From: Straminergon stramineum
Taxonomy: Eukaryota; Streptophyta; Bryopsida; Hypnales; Calliergonaceae
Direction: 5' to 3'
Length of the DNA stretch: 64,000 nt
Assembly (NCBI GenBank): GCA_963920665.1
Contig: OY987266.1
Coordinates: forward strand, 21,440,248 to 21,504,247
The position numbers and the translations under genes are program-made. The notes under the pieces are model-generated. The model saw only the letters and a program-made list of their open reading frames with translations. It ran no database searches and had not been told where the DNA came from. Shown piece by piece: positions 11,526 to 22,970 of this stretch (within the stretch, counting starts at the first letter, position 1; each line of letters begins with the position of its first letter).

Positions 11526-13346
11526 ACCTTGACTTTTGATATTCACAAGCATTGATTTTCTAAAAGGTGTACTTTTGTGATTTTTGATATAGTCGGTGAT
11601 GATTTGTTTTCGTATTTTCCTAGAATTTGCAATTCATGCAATTACTGTTTATAGAATACTCCCAATTTTGAACCAACACTTTAGGTACCTAGGCATTTTC
11701 AAAAGCATTGTTTTAATTCAATAAGATGGTTGATTGGATCTTTATTGAATGTTTGTTTGGATTTTGCATTACACATTCTTTCAATCAATGTTGTCTTGGA
11801 AGTTCAATTGAGTGAGCAGAGTTGTAGTAAATAGTTTTGTCAATTCCCTCGCTATAGTTTTATTGACTTTTCTAAAGAAAAAAATTGAGGCAACCATATT
11901 GTATCTTTCATTTTCAATGTTCGTATGCTACCATTCTCACTAGATCTTATTGCCTTGTGCCAAGTTGAAAATTAAGGAGATCTCCTTTACAACTCTGAAG
12001 GTAAATAGTTGTAGTCTATTGCAAATTAGAATGCATGGGATACTAAGTTAAAATAATGGTATTCCATATATTATTTCTCGATTTATTTCCTTCTTTATCT
12101 CTAAAGTCTAGTAATGGTTTAGATTTGTGTTAAAGCAAATACAAAATTATTACAAAATGATTTGAGACACTTGAGGTGGATGTGTACTTCCAATTTTCAA
12201 ATTTCTTGGGACAGTGCACCAGATAGGATTGGTGTGAACTAACCCCCTAGCTTGTCTGCCTCTAGTCATTTCTAAGGTGCAAGTAAAATTAAAGACCCTC
12301 TACTTTGCGCTTAAAAGATTTATCTTGTACATCTCTCTTAGCTAATTTGGGGTCTCTCATTACAACTATAAATTCAAAATTTGCAAATTCAAGCTAATAG
12401 TTTCAACCAAGAAACATAACTTTTTATTCTCTTTAATTAGATACCAAAAATTTATTCCAAATTATTTGGAATTCAAAACCAATAGCTTTTCAACGAGAGG
12501 GCAGAGAGGTTGTAATGTATCCTAAAATTGATTATACGTCATTATCCGACCACAATCCCCTGTCCTTGCTCAAAGGTAGGACACCTTCATAGCTTGAAAT
12601 AGACACGGTCCCCGGTGTGTTTGTTTATTTAGCCTTCACAGTCTTTTTTGTTTTCTTCTCTTGTCCTTGGTTTCAGTCCTTCTTATCCAGCTTTCCAACT
12701 TCATCGTCCTATATTTCTTATCTTTTTTTCTTTTCTTGATACACATAGACAATTTCCATTGAAAGGGAAAAAGGTACAACAAACCAGAGGCAAAAATACA
12801 ATTTTAATCTCTAATAAAATTTCTAGACAAGTATAGATAGGAAACATGATTGACAATTTTGGATACACCTACGTTATTAGTGGATTTGATAGTAATGTAA
12901 GAAATGAATTATATAATGAATTAACCTTGTAAGAATAAAAATATATCATAGGGATAGTCTACTAAAATTATTCAATCACTAGATGAAATAGGTGTATATT
13001 TTGTTTCATAAAAATAAATTTACTATTTATAGAACAATTTGAATCCTTGTTTTCAGTGACTACAACTTTTCAACTTCAAAAATTCATAATTTATTCCGCA
13101 AAGGTCCAAAAAATATGAAACAACTTGGATACCATACCAATTCCATTCTTCTTACTACAAAAAATTACTGAAAATTGTATCAAGGAGTTCTAATTTCCCC
13201 CAAAAGGCAATCAACTCTTAAATGGTCGTTTTGAGAGCAAACTACCTTCCTGTACATCTCATATACAAAATGCTGAAGCTAGAGCCCTATACACGAATAT
13301 CGTTCTCCTAAGTATAGGGCCGGTATAATTTAGAGTATTTCAAGTT
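11526..13346. other. AT-rich non-coding stretch
   Basis: The DNA is AT-rich with no open frame resembling a known family; the 62-codon frame at 12648-12836 is unremarkable. It could include the right end of the piggyBac element, but I found no convincing terminal repeat. Confidence 0.4.
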
Positions 13347-13619
13347 TTATACATTTCTAATGACAAAGAATGAATCGGCAGTGAGTGAGAGTGAAGACAA
13401 GTCTCTCTGCCCCACTTGTACAATATTTTCATTCACAAACTGGCTCCACCCATTTCTAAAGAAAACCCTGAGACGGCCCATGGTGTTAATAGAACAGCAA
13501 TTGATAGTACACTTGGAGGAGTCCTCAGGAATGCCTTGAAGTTGAACCTGAGTTCCAAGTCGAGTGTAGTTTTTTGTCAAAAAGCTTGCGGGAATCTCCT
13601 TCGAGGAGACAAAAAACAA
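13347..13619 (-). pseudogene. B3 DNA-binding domain fragment
   Basis: The 90-codon frame has the landmarks of a plant B3 domain in order: an N-terminal strand/helix (KEIPASFLTKNY), a central variable part with CTINCC, then RLRVFFRNGWSQFVNENIV, which matches the conserved 'GW..FV..N.L..GD' block, and a terminal SFFVIRNV strand. B3 domains bind DNA in plant transcription factors (ARF, LAV, RAV and REM families); a REM-like member seems most likely. The frame lacks an ATG, and the upstream sequence carries a TGA in the same frame. A splice-like exon upstream (about 13872-13927, reading MVQQMELEFVSKVV) and an out-of-frame continuation suggest a broken or exon-split gene. Pseudogene status is inference. 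Confidence 0.5.
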
Positions 13620-13639
13620 GGCAATACATATTCATGAGA

Positions 13640-16150
13640 ATGTTGCTGTAAGTTTATTAGCTCTGAATGGATGCTGCACCTCGTAATTAGGTCAAATGGA
13701 AATTCGTTGTTGTGACACCGAGACAACCAATTTGTTGCCAAAAGCATAGAAGACAAATTGGATTTGAAATGGAGATGTCCAATATGGAAGCGAGAAATTG
13801 AAGTAGGGAGATTTTAAGTGTTTGTAGCAAGGTGCTACTCATAGTTGTTCATTTGAGAAAGTGAGGAAGCTTACTTTGATCTTGATCAAGGCTGGCGCTG
13901 TTGTTGACGACTTTTGATACAAATTCAAGTTCCATTTGCTGAACCATCTGGACGAAGAGACTCTTAGGTTAATTGGTACGAAAGTTGAGTCACTGATGAA
14001 TTTCTAAATTGAAATGATTCACTAAGAATTTCTTGTCTGTTGTTGTTAAGGCTCTATTTGCACTAAACTTGGAGAATGTCGGAGGGGCTTTGAGAAGAAT
14101 CATGAGAATTTGAAGTAGAAACTTTCGCAACATACATCTTAGACACAGTAGTGTTCTTTGCGAGCAAAGTTTCGCTCAGTGGATTTTCTAACTCTTGATT
14201 GTTGTTAGCATAAATTTTGCAACCATGTGGGATTACTAGAAACATTTTTGTTTCTCTCTGACAAATTCGGCTTTCGCACAAAAAGCCATCCAAGAGTGCT
14301 AGTGAGGTGAAACAATATAAATTTGAAGTTTGTCCATCTTGGCTCAAAGAATATGTTCCTTCTGTTTATAATACTACTGCTAGTAAGAAGTTAGAATTAG
14401 ATAGTCGACGGGAAAGGTGGGAGTGCCATTGCCTGACAAACAAAGATTGAATGTGTTACTTGATAGTAGCACCAATTAACTATAAATTTCCAATTAGATG
14501 TCCCAAGAGCCATGACGAGGGTGGTCTCTATCCTACTCTCAACGTACTTCTCAGTTTATGCATAAGAAACAAATCACCTCCGTCTTAGATTTGTGATATA
14601 GATGTATAGAGGCTTGTTTTTTATCAATGATATTCCTAGTTGTTAAAAAAAATCTATGAAATACAAGTAGAGGACATTGTGGGCCCTAAGTTGACAAGCA
14701 TGGCAGCGAAGAAGGTCACCTGGAAAAATCGGATCTATGTCACTTGGGCCCGTTAGTCTCATAGTAGAAGAAGCATCGGTGCATGAGGAGGATTTGCCCA
14801 GGTTGCCCGAGGCCCAGTCCTAACCCCACAAACAGATAGTCACAGTCGATGCCCATCATGGATTGCGAGTTTTTTATGGAAACTGATAGTGTAGAACAGT
14901 CCCTTTCTAAATCTATCTCTATGACAAGCCTGTGCTGAGCCGACATCTTCGAAGCTAGGGTTAGATTCAGCAGTTCAAAAGCACTTCCCAGATCATCCCA
15001 TGGTTGCCATATATTTCACTGGTCCGGGCCCTTTGAGCACATCAAGCATTGTTCTGGTGTTGCGAATTTCAACAGTTTAGTGTGCTTCCTGCAAAAACCG
15101 CATTTTGCTCTCAAGAGACAGTTTCACAATCTTAAAGATGTTGCCCAGGGTTGGTAAGAAATTATCTAGTGCAGATCTCAGATGATCAACAATATAGCAA
15201 TTGGAAAATTCTTTTCATGGCGAGGGACCAGAACTCCAGGTTAGGAACGTGCTCGGGGTACTCATTGGTGCTCCTCATGAAGTAGAAGAGCCGATGACAG
15301 CCATGAAGAACGCTCCAAAACTACTGGCATGCTAAAAGGTGAATTTGTCCAGTTGTATGGATTTGTCCTAGTTTGAGTGTGTCCCAGTCTACCCTCTAAG
15401 TGTAGAGCCCTGTCGACACTTATATCTTGTAGTGAATCTGATGCATGGAGTTTTGCGATGATGACCTCTTGGGAGGTGCGCCCAGCGGTGACACTTGGCT
15501 TTCTGTTGCATTTGCACATGTTTGCGTGACCTAGTGATGTCCGAGCACGTCATGCCTCTGGGGTGTCTCGCTTGTCCACAATGTGAACTTATGTTGTCCC
15601 TATTCAATCTGTCGCCTTTGTTGGTGGCAGTGTCGCATTGTAAATGCGTTCATTATGTGAAAATACATAATTGTTTATTAAATTGGAGTGTTTTTTTCTA
15701 GAGTCTCAAGAAACAAATGGGGTCATACTCCACTTAAACTCTTTTTTTTACCTCTATTTGACAAACATTTAGTTCTTTGATTTCTATACTTGAAGACATT
15801 TTAATATTTTTGTTTGTTTGTTTGAAGTTGTAAAAACAAAAGGTAAAGCTTGTTTTACCTTTTCTTTATTTTTATTTTTTTTAATAGATTAAAAGTCCAT
15901 GTAGATGATGTGGATAGACTTATCGAGGATAGGAGGTGGCCCATGGGTGTATTATGGCCCATGTGACATCTTAATGGCTAAAATCCACTAGCTTAGATGG
16001 ATAGCATGGAGGTTGAGGTGGCAAATGAAGTGGAGAGTCATCTTCTTTCTCCTCCTTGTTTGATTAAGGAAACCCGTCACTTTGAGAGGGCATTGCAAAT
16101 TGTACATGGAGATTTTGGTAATGAAATTTTGAGAGCTTGTGTATCTTGTT
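13640..16150. other. Mixed non-coding stretch upstream of the B3 fragment
   Basis: Several short frames lie on both strands (for example 14063-14347 minus, which includes ETKMFLVIPHGCKIYANN, and 15262-15519 minus). The 14063-14347 frame could be another exon of the B3-related gene, but no domain is recognised. Nothing else is supported. Confidence 0.35.
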
Positions 16151-16930
16151 TTTGTGTTTCCAAAAAGCTATCACTCATTAAGTTTGGAGTTAGTATGTGT
16201 AAGTTATGAGTTTTGGAGTGAAGTGATATAGAGCTGCCTCAAACTTTCAAGAGAGTGAGCTTTGGTAGACTATAAAAGGTGGACAGTACCTTAGTTTTGA
16301 GTGAAACTTAGGGAGGTTTTAGATACTTCTTTTTCTTTTCAAAATGGGTTTATTTTCTTGGTTTGGAGGTATTATATGAAAGTTATGGGCTTGAGAGTGA
16401 AAGGGTGAAGAGATACTTTCAGGTTTTCAAGAGAGTGAGCTTTGGTAGTCTATAAAAGGTGGACAATACTTTAGATTTGAGTGAAACTTGGAGAGGTTGT
16501 AGATTCTTCTTTTATCTTTCCAAAATGAATTTATTTTCTTGATTTGAAGCTAATATGTGAAAGTTGTGGGCTTGAGAGTGAAAGGGTGAAGAGATACTTT
16601 CGGGTTTTCAAGAGAGTGAACTTTGAAAGGCTATGAAATGTGGAAAGTAGTTTAGATTTGAGTGAAACTTGGAGAGGTTTTAGATACTTCTTTTTTCTTT
16701 TCAAAATGGGTTCATTTTCTTGATTTGGAGCTAATATGTGAAAGCTATGAGCTTAGGAGTGAAGTATAGGTGAGCTACCTTTGAGTTGGGAAGGGTGAAC
16801 TTTGACCAACCATAAAAGTCGGATAGTAGCTTAGTTTTGAGTGAATTTTGGAGAGGTTGTAGAACTTTTTGTTAACTTTTCAAGGACATATTGCACTCTT
16901 AGTTTGGAGTTGTAGTGCAGACGTGGCACT
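16150..16930. repeat. 180-bp direct tandem repeat, about four copies
   Basis: The phrase GAGAGTGAGCTTTGG and the trailing ACTATAAAAGGTGGACAGTA recur at about 180-bp spacing (near 16250, 16430, 16610 and 16790). Each unit ends in a TTTTC-rich part and a TTTGGAG(C/G)TA motif. Copies are about 80-90% alike by eye, so the array is older than the satellite at 20.85-22.97 kb. The ACTATAAAAGG in each unit resembles a TATA element but no gene follows. Confidence 0.85.
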
Positions 16931-17416
16931 CATTCATTTATCAGATACTTCTTCAAGGGGAGTTTATGAAGGATATGACTTTTTTTTCTACTATTTTTTA
17001 TCACATATGATGTATATTGAGACCCCATGACATCTTTTGAGGGATGTATGGAGATGTGATAGTATTTTGGTTCATACGGCATCATCCGGGGGTTTATTAT
17101 TATGTTTACAACTTTATATGACCACGGGATCTTCCATTATTTGGGTCACATCTAGTTGTTGCTAGAAGCCCCACATTTTCCAACCCAAGGCTTCTCTACT
17201 CGACAACGGACTCATTTATGTTCATGAGGAACCTTGAAATGTTCCTGCCATGTAGAAGCTTAAAAACAATGCGACCATGAATGAGCATATAGAAAGAATT
17301 CAAGTGTAAGCTCTGGGTTACTTTGGTTAGAAAACTGACCATTCCTTTTTGTTTCCTCTTTGTAAATCATCTGACTTGTGATGCAGAGAAGAACTTTGTG
17401 TCTACTTTTTCTACAG

Positions 17417-17501
17417 GACTTCAGTTTGATTATGTTTTTGATTGGACAATTCTCGAGTACCAGTGGTCTCAAGTTGTTGGTTCTCCCTCTCGTGCAATGG
17501 T
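17417..17501 (+). pseudogene. Isolated casein kinase 1-like (CKL) exon
   Basis: An acceptor (TTTTCTACAG, ending 17416) and a donor (GTATGT at 17502) bound 85 bases coding for LQFDYVFDWTILEYQW and then GSPSRAM. Q-F-D-Y-V-F-D-W-T-I-L-K-Y is the hallmark end of the kinase domain in plant casein kinase 1. The rest of the kinase (glycine loop, HRD, DFG) is not visible nearby. This is therefore a lone exon with its splice sites, most simply a gene fragment captured or copied by a transposon, or the last trace of a deleted gene. Lys-to-Glu and similar changes against the consensus suggest relaxed selection. Confidence 0.75.
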
Positions 17502-17519
17502 ATGTCTTACTTATTAGTC

Positions 17520-18035
17520 TCCTAATACTCTTCCTAGAAAGTTTTATCCTTTAAAATAGAACTCATTGCTTTAAAATATTTTAAGTTTTCCACATACTTT
17601 TAGACTTTTGCTAGGTCATTTGGATACATGGTTGTGCATCTATGATTGCGACTTGGTTAGGCATGCACTATTGAGAGTTTTTGTTTATATAGAGAATTTG
17701 TGATTTTTTAATTCGGTTTCTGGATTCATATCTTACTTTGCAGCACTGCAATCTTGAATCTCATTAATTTCACCAATTTCATAATAATATATTTCGACTT
17801 GAACATTCAATGAGATTTTTGAAGTCATGCCACTACATTGGTCCATTCGGAGTTCTCATTGTGAAGCTCAGTAAGATGAAGACTTTGTTATGAATAGTAC
17901 TATATGATTTTGTCATTGTTGGTGATATTCAAAAGATTAGGAATGTTGGTGATCTCGTTCAAGTGATAACATGGGGGTGATTTGAATCATTGCAATTGTA
18001 ATTTAGGATTTAGCCAATGTAGTGCAAAATCAGAG
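17520..18035. other. AT-rich stretch, no gene seen
   Basis: It follows the casein kinase exon. I looked for further kinase exons in it and saw none. Confidence 0.4.
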
Positions 18036-18265
18036 AGGTGGAGATGGCAGCGGTGCTATTCTGTGAGCGTGCAAGCATGAGCCTGTGAGCGTTGAGTAGG
18101 GATTTTGTGAGCAAGGAGCTTAGAAATTTAAAAAACAATAAAAATCTCAATAATATTTCTTAAAAAGGATTTTCTTTGATAATTTTGGTCAATAATTTCT
18201 ATTTATAGTAAGTACTAGGACCTATTGCCACGGACCTATTATTGTGGACCTATTACCGTGATTAT
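18035..18265 (-). repeat. Putative transposon terminal region with GCTCACAG array (copy 2, inverted)
   Basis: Read on the minus strand this segment has CACGGTAATAGGTCC and AATAGGTCCGTGGCAATAGG, followed by an array of GCTCACAG-type octamers ending CTCACAGAATAGCA. The same order is found at 26996-27110, and a similar one at 8823-9025. With copy 1 it forms an inverted pair bounding about 9.4 kb that includes the piggyBac remnant. Confidence 0.5.
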
Positions 18266-18540
18266 GTATTATTTGTATTAAATCTTTTATTTTCAATAGT
18301 GTCTAAAATATTAGAAGTACACATTGTGAAGGCAAAGAGCTCAATTGGTGTGAATGACAAATGGTGATGGAAAAAGGATTGTATAGTATATTCCACTAAA
18401 TTCCAATATTTGTCCAAAAAGAAATTGATATTTTTGAAGCCACGCTTGAAGCTATATGTATAAGTTGAATCTAAGGTTTTTCAGTCTTAGATTTCAAGCA
18501 CTCAGAGATTTTTGGGCGTCTAGATATGTTGAAGGCTCTT

Positions 18541-18853
18541 GTTTGGAATCTTGATGATACCGGCCTTCATAAGGAGGCGCTTCACTTCATTGTAGTTGAA
18601 GCTTGGGGAATGTATGAACTTGTCTTCTACTAGGTTCATTTTCAAAAATAACAAAATAAGGAATGAAGATGTTTGTAATTAATATATTGATGGCGTATAC
18701 CAATACTCTCCCACTTATTGCAATGCTTTGTAGTATGAGTATTTGCAATATATCGAATGGGCTTGCTCCTTCGAGTTGTTGGATAGATGTCCACATGCAA
18801 AAGCTTGGTTGATCGTAAATTACTGTCTCAAAATCATTAGACATTGTAAACAA
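18541..18853 (-). pseudogene. Second, more decayed MULE-like transposase C-terminal fragment
   Basis: The minus frame reads FTMSNDFETVIYDQP, matching FTMSKVFQTVSYDQP of the copy at 3828-7907. Toward 18541 another frame reads EDKF ... NYNEVKRLLMKAGIIKIPN, matching EDKF ... NELQLLLVRAGI in the same protein. The two blocks keep the order of the full copy, but intervening sequence and frame are damaged. It is a relic of a different copy of the same family. Confidence 0.75.
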
Positions 18854-18859
18854 TTGTCA

Positions 18860-20100
18860 AGGTGATATGGGTGGTGGTTGCTCTTAGAGTTGGAAGCGAG
18901 CCTCCTCCAACAAAAGTGTTTTTCGTGTATCAAACTAGTGCCTTTCTACATAGGCCACACGTTTGGTATTGAGGGCTAGTCAATTACCCAAGCATCTTTA
19001 GAACCTTAAATACAATATAGAATGTCAAAAGGGATTGAACCAAAAAGAATTCACAATCTCTTTATTTCTGCCATATTGTTTTTTTCTATTGCAATATGTT
19101 GAAGCTAGAATGTCTTTAGATCCTTTGAAATTTGGGCAACACATTGAATGTTTGTTCTTCACTATTGAGCTTGACATTTGTAGCTAGACTTGTGCATGAG
19201 AAATTCTCACAATATGCCATTGCAAAATATCCAAATCACTCTTCAATGTGGTTGTAAAGTGTGCCGCACATGCCCAGAGTTTGCAAGGGTGTTTGCTTGT
19301 TTCAAAGACTTGATGGAAACACGTGTGAATTGGATTTGAACCCATGGCTAAGAATGGCTAATAAGATATCCGAGATTGGTTTTCAACATAGAGAGAGAAA
19401 GAGGAAGAAAAGGGGAATTTTTTATTCTTGAGATAAAAGGAGTTGCAACAGTCTTGATTGAAAGGAAAGAAGGTTGTATTGAAATGGAGGGAGGCTCTAC
19501 TAAAAGGAATGCTTAAAATTCAGAATTTCAAAGGTAAAAACCTGGAAGAAGTACAAATAGAGAGTTATGAGAATCTACATTTCATTGAAGATGAGACAAA
19601 CATACTATGTAGTTTGGGAGGTTCATTGAACTTCTTTGGACAATACAATGTAAATAAATCTATGCAAGCATGACCAACACATTTGGTTTGGGATATATTT
19701 ATTTTTGTTTGGGATCAAGAACAAAGGAATGAATGAATGCAAAATTCATAGTTCATGATGAACTGCACAAAATCCTAATTTCCAAAAAACAATTAACCGT
19801 AAACTAGATCAAAATGAAGAGATATTTCTGAATATCTACCATTGACATTTCAAAGATAATGGATTTATTTTATAATATGGCATTCACATTTTCAGTTTCC
19901 AAATATTCAATATTCTAGTCAACAATCATTTTAGTATTGAGACTTTGGCATAGTACAATCAATTGAGGAGGGTTACATACAATAAAAGGGATAGGCTTGT
20001 AATTTTGAGGTCAGCCACTCGGAACTTTTAGATCCCTAGATTGCACTTGAAGTGATTAGCTAGTGATTGATTGGGATGGGTGCCTTGTAGTGTATTGACG
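18860..20100. other. AT-rich stretch with one unremarkable open frame
   Basis: A 71-codon plus-strand frame (19458-19673, starts MKGKKVVLKWREALLKG) is the longest; it is lysine-rich and not recognised. No transposon ends or RNA genes were identified. Confidence 0.35.
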
Positions 20101-20107
20101 CACAAGG

Positions 20108-20215
20108 CACTACAAGAGAAAGGGGTGTTTTAAGTATTGTCTTAGACATATAGTCCTACAAGTAATGACCTTAAAGGGGTGTTTTCAGTAAAAATTTACT
20201 AAATACACATGTATT
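20108..20215 (+). mobile_element. Truncated CACTA-type MITE
   Basis: It begins CACTACAAGAGAAAGGGGTG and shares blocks with the complete element at 47902-48127 (GTGTTTTAAGTATTG, CTTAGACATA, CAGTAAAAATTTACTAAA, then ACACATG). The right half and right terminal repeat are missing. The left flank carries an odd small palindrome (GTGCCTTG ... CAAGGCAC). Confidence 0.7.
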
Positions 20216-20849
20216 AAGTTTTTCAAGTTTATTTTTCAAGTTTTTTCAATTTATTTATATTAAGAGTTTACAACTCAAGAACACATAGTATTAAAAAAAT
20301 TGCAAAAATTGCTATAAAAAATGCAATCCAAAAAACTTGAATCTAAAGTACTCAATCGTCCTTTGCAATAGTAAAGATATAGTTGGAGACAAGATTACTA
20401 GAAAATAGAGCTTAGTTTAGGGGTCACAATGAGTGCCAACCAAACACGAATCCACGAAAAACCTCCTTCCAAACGCTATGAGAGTTGCAATGTTGTTGCA
20501 TGAATTCTTAGAACTTGGTAAGTATATTTTTTATTGCATTACTAGGATAAAACTTGCATTGTATTCATTAATTTGCAATTGAAGAGAATTTTGAGGTAGT
20601 GTTGTTATCATTGATTGTATATTACACAAAGGGAGTGAAATGGGGAGGAGATTAGCCACGAGTAGTACGACCATTGGAGGTGGAGAAGTAATAGGGATGG
20701 ATTAGGAGGCAACATTGAGAGGGGTCGAGACAAGAAAAACTCCATCGAAATCATTGCAATATCGACAACCTACGACAATGACGTAAGATTCTACAATTGA
20801 TTTTGACTTGATTGTATATGTGCTTAGGGTCTATTGTTACTTTTGATCA

Positions 20850-22970
20850 CATGTTGAGTTGTTCAAAGGATCTCTCAGTGCCAATGGCAACCCTAACCTT
20901 GCAACTAGTGTTTAAAAAATTATACTCTACCTCTTTTATTCAATTCTCACGGACCTATTTGTATACGAAATAATATTTTTAAATCTTGTCTTCAAGATTG
21001 GTATTGAGGTACTTGTGCTTGTATTTGGGTCAAGTATTTCTTCTTAATCACTTGTTGGGTTGTGAGGGAGACCTTTCAGCACCAATGGGAGCCCTAGTCT
21101 CGGCGCCAATGATAAAAAAAAAATTGTTCTCTACCTTGATCAAAATGATTTAGTTATTGAAAAAACCTATTCTTTTTTTCAAAGATTCTAAAAGTAATTT
21201 AACCTTGTAGCTAAATGTGCATTAGTTGTACTTGTGCAAAGTTAAGGTGTTTTTTCCTAAGTACTTTCTAGGGGAGGTAGAGATCTTTCAGAGCCACGAA
21301 GAACCCCCAACCCTGCAACCAGTGATAAAAAAAAAAAATGTACTCTAATTCAATCACGATGACCAGGAGGACTTGCTCTTTTTCGCAGAATTAAGAAAAA
21401 AAACTAAGTTAACCTTGCAATTAGAATGTGCTCTAACTGTGCACTTTTCATGATCATTTTCTCGGGGGGCAAGAAGACCTCTCGGCGTCGAGAGGAACCT
21501 CCAACTTTGCAGCCAGTGATAAAAAAAAGTTGTATTCTAATTCAATGAAGATGAACTAGAGGACTTGCTCTTTTCCACAAAGTTTAAAAAAATTAATTTA
21601 GCCTTACAACTAGAATGTGCTATAGCTACGCATTTTTCTTGATTACTTTCTAAGAGGAGAAGAAGACCTCTCGGCACCGAGAGGAACCTCCAACCTCACA
21701 GCTAGTGATAAAAAAAAAATTGTACTCTAATTCAATCATGATGGCCAGGAGAACTTACTCTTTTCCCCAAATTTTCAAAACAATTAATTTAGCCTTACAA
21801 CTAGAATGTGCTCTAGTTGTACCTTTTTCTTGATCACTTTCTAGGGGGGGAAAGACCTCTTGGTACCAAGAAGAACCTATAACCCCGAAGCTAGTGATAA
21901 AATAAACTGTACTCTAATTCAATGAAGATGAACTAGAGGACTTGCTCTTTTCCGCAAAGTTTAAAAAAATTAATTTAGCCTTACAACTAAAATGTATTAT
22001 AGCTGTGCATTTTTCTTGATTACTTTCTAGAGGGGAAAGAAGACCTCTCGGCGCCGAGAAGAGCCCCAAACCCCACAACCAGTGATCAAAAAATTTATAC
22101 TCTAGTTCAATGAAGAAGAACTGGAGGACTTGCCCTTTTCACAAAATTATAAAAAAATTAATTTAGTCTTACAACTAGAATGGGCTATAGCTATATTTTT
22201 TTCTTGATTACTTTCTAGAGGGGAAAGAAGACCTCTCGGCGCCGAGAGGAACTTCCAACCCCGTAACTAGTGATAAAAAAAAATTGTAGTCTAATTCAAT
22301 CAAGATGAACTAGACGACTTGCTCTTTTCCGCAAAATTTCAAAACAATTAATTTAGCCTTGCAACTAGAATGCGCTATAGCTATATTTTTTTCTTGATTA
22401 CTTTCTAGAGGGGAAAGAAGACCTCTTGGCGCCGAGAGGAACTTCCAACCCCGTAACTAGTGATAAAAAAAAATTGTAGTCTAATTCAATCAAGATGAAC
22501 TAGACGACTTGCTCTTTTCCGCAAAATTTCAAAACAATTAATTTAGCCTTGCAACTAGAATGCGCTATAGCTATATTTTTTTCTTGATTACTTTCTAGAG
22601 GGGAAAGAAGACCTCTCGGCGTCGAGAGGAACTTCCAACCCCGTAGCTAGTGATAAAAAAAATTGTAGTCTAATTCAATGAAGATGAATTAGAAGACTTG
22701 CTCTTTCCACAAAAATTAAAATTAAAATTTTAGTTTTGCAACTAGAATGCGTTATAGCTATATTTTTTTTCTTGATCACTTTCTAGGAGGGGAAGAAGAC
22801 CTCTTGGCGCCGAGAAGAGCCCCCAACCCCTAAACCCGTGATCAAAAAAAATTGTAGCTTTCCAATTAGAATGTGTTCCAACTACGCTTGTGCAAGGTTT
22901 GGGTGTTTGTTTCTTCATCAACTTCTAGGCGTGGACGGGTTCCTCTCGGCGCCGAGAGGAACCCTTGGGC
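20850..22970. repeat. ~189-bp satellite array with a GC-rich palindrome in each unit
   Basis: About twelve direct copies are recognised by the recurring ACCTCTCGGCGCCGAGAGG core near 20873, 21067, 21282, 21476, 21665, 21854, 22041, 22230, 22419, 22609, 22797 and 22944. Between cores lie AACTAGTGATAAAAAAA, GTAGTCTAATTCAAT and TTGCTCTTTTCCGCAAAAT. The central copies (about 22195-22610) are nearly identical, while outer copies drift in sequence and spacing, as expected for array homogenisation from the middle. The last core is extended to a perfect 28-bp palindrome at 22937-22964. No coding potential is seen. Confidence 0.92.

Noticed and set aside
19320..19400. tRNA-like GGGTTCAAATCC on the minus strand
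   Set aside because: The flanking T-arm does not pair well and no acceptor stem or D-arm is present.
20850..22970. CRISPR-like repeat-spacer array
   Set aside because: Whole 189-bp units repeat, including the supposed spacers, so it is a eukaryotic satellite.
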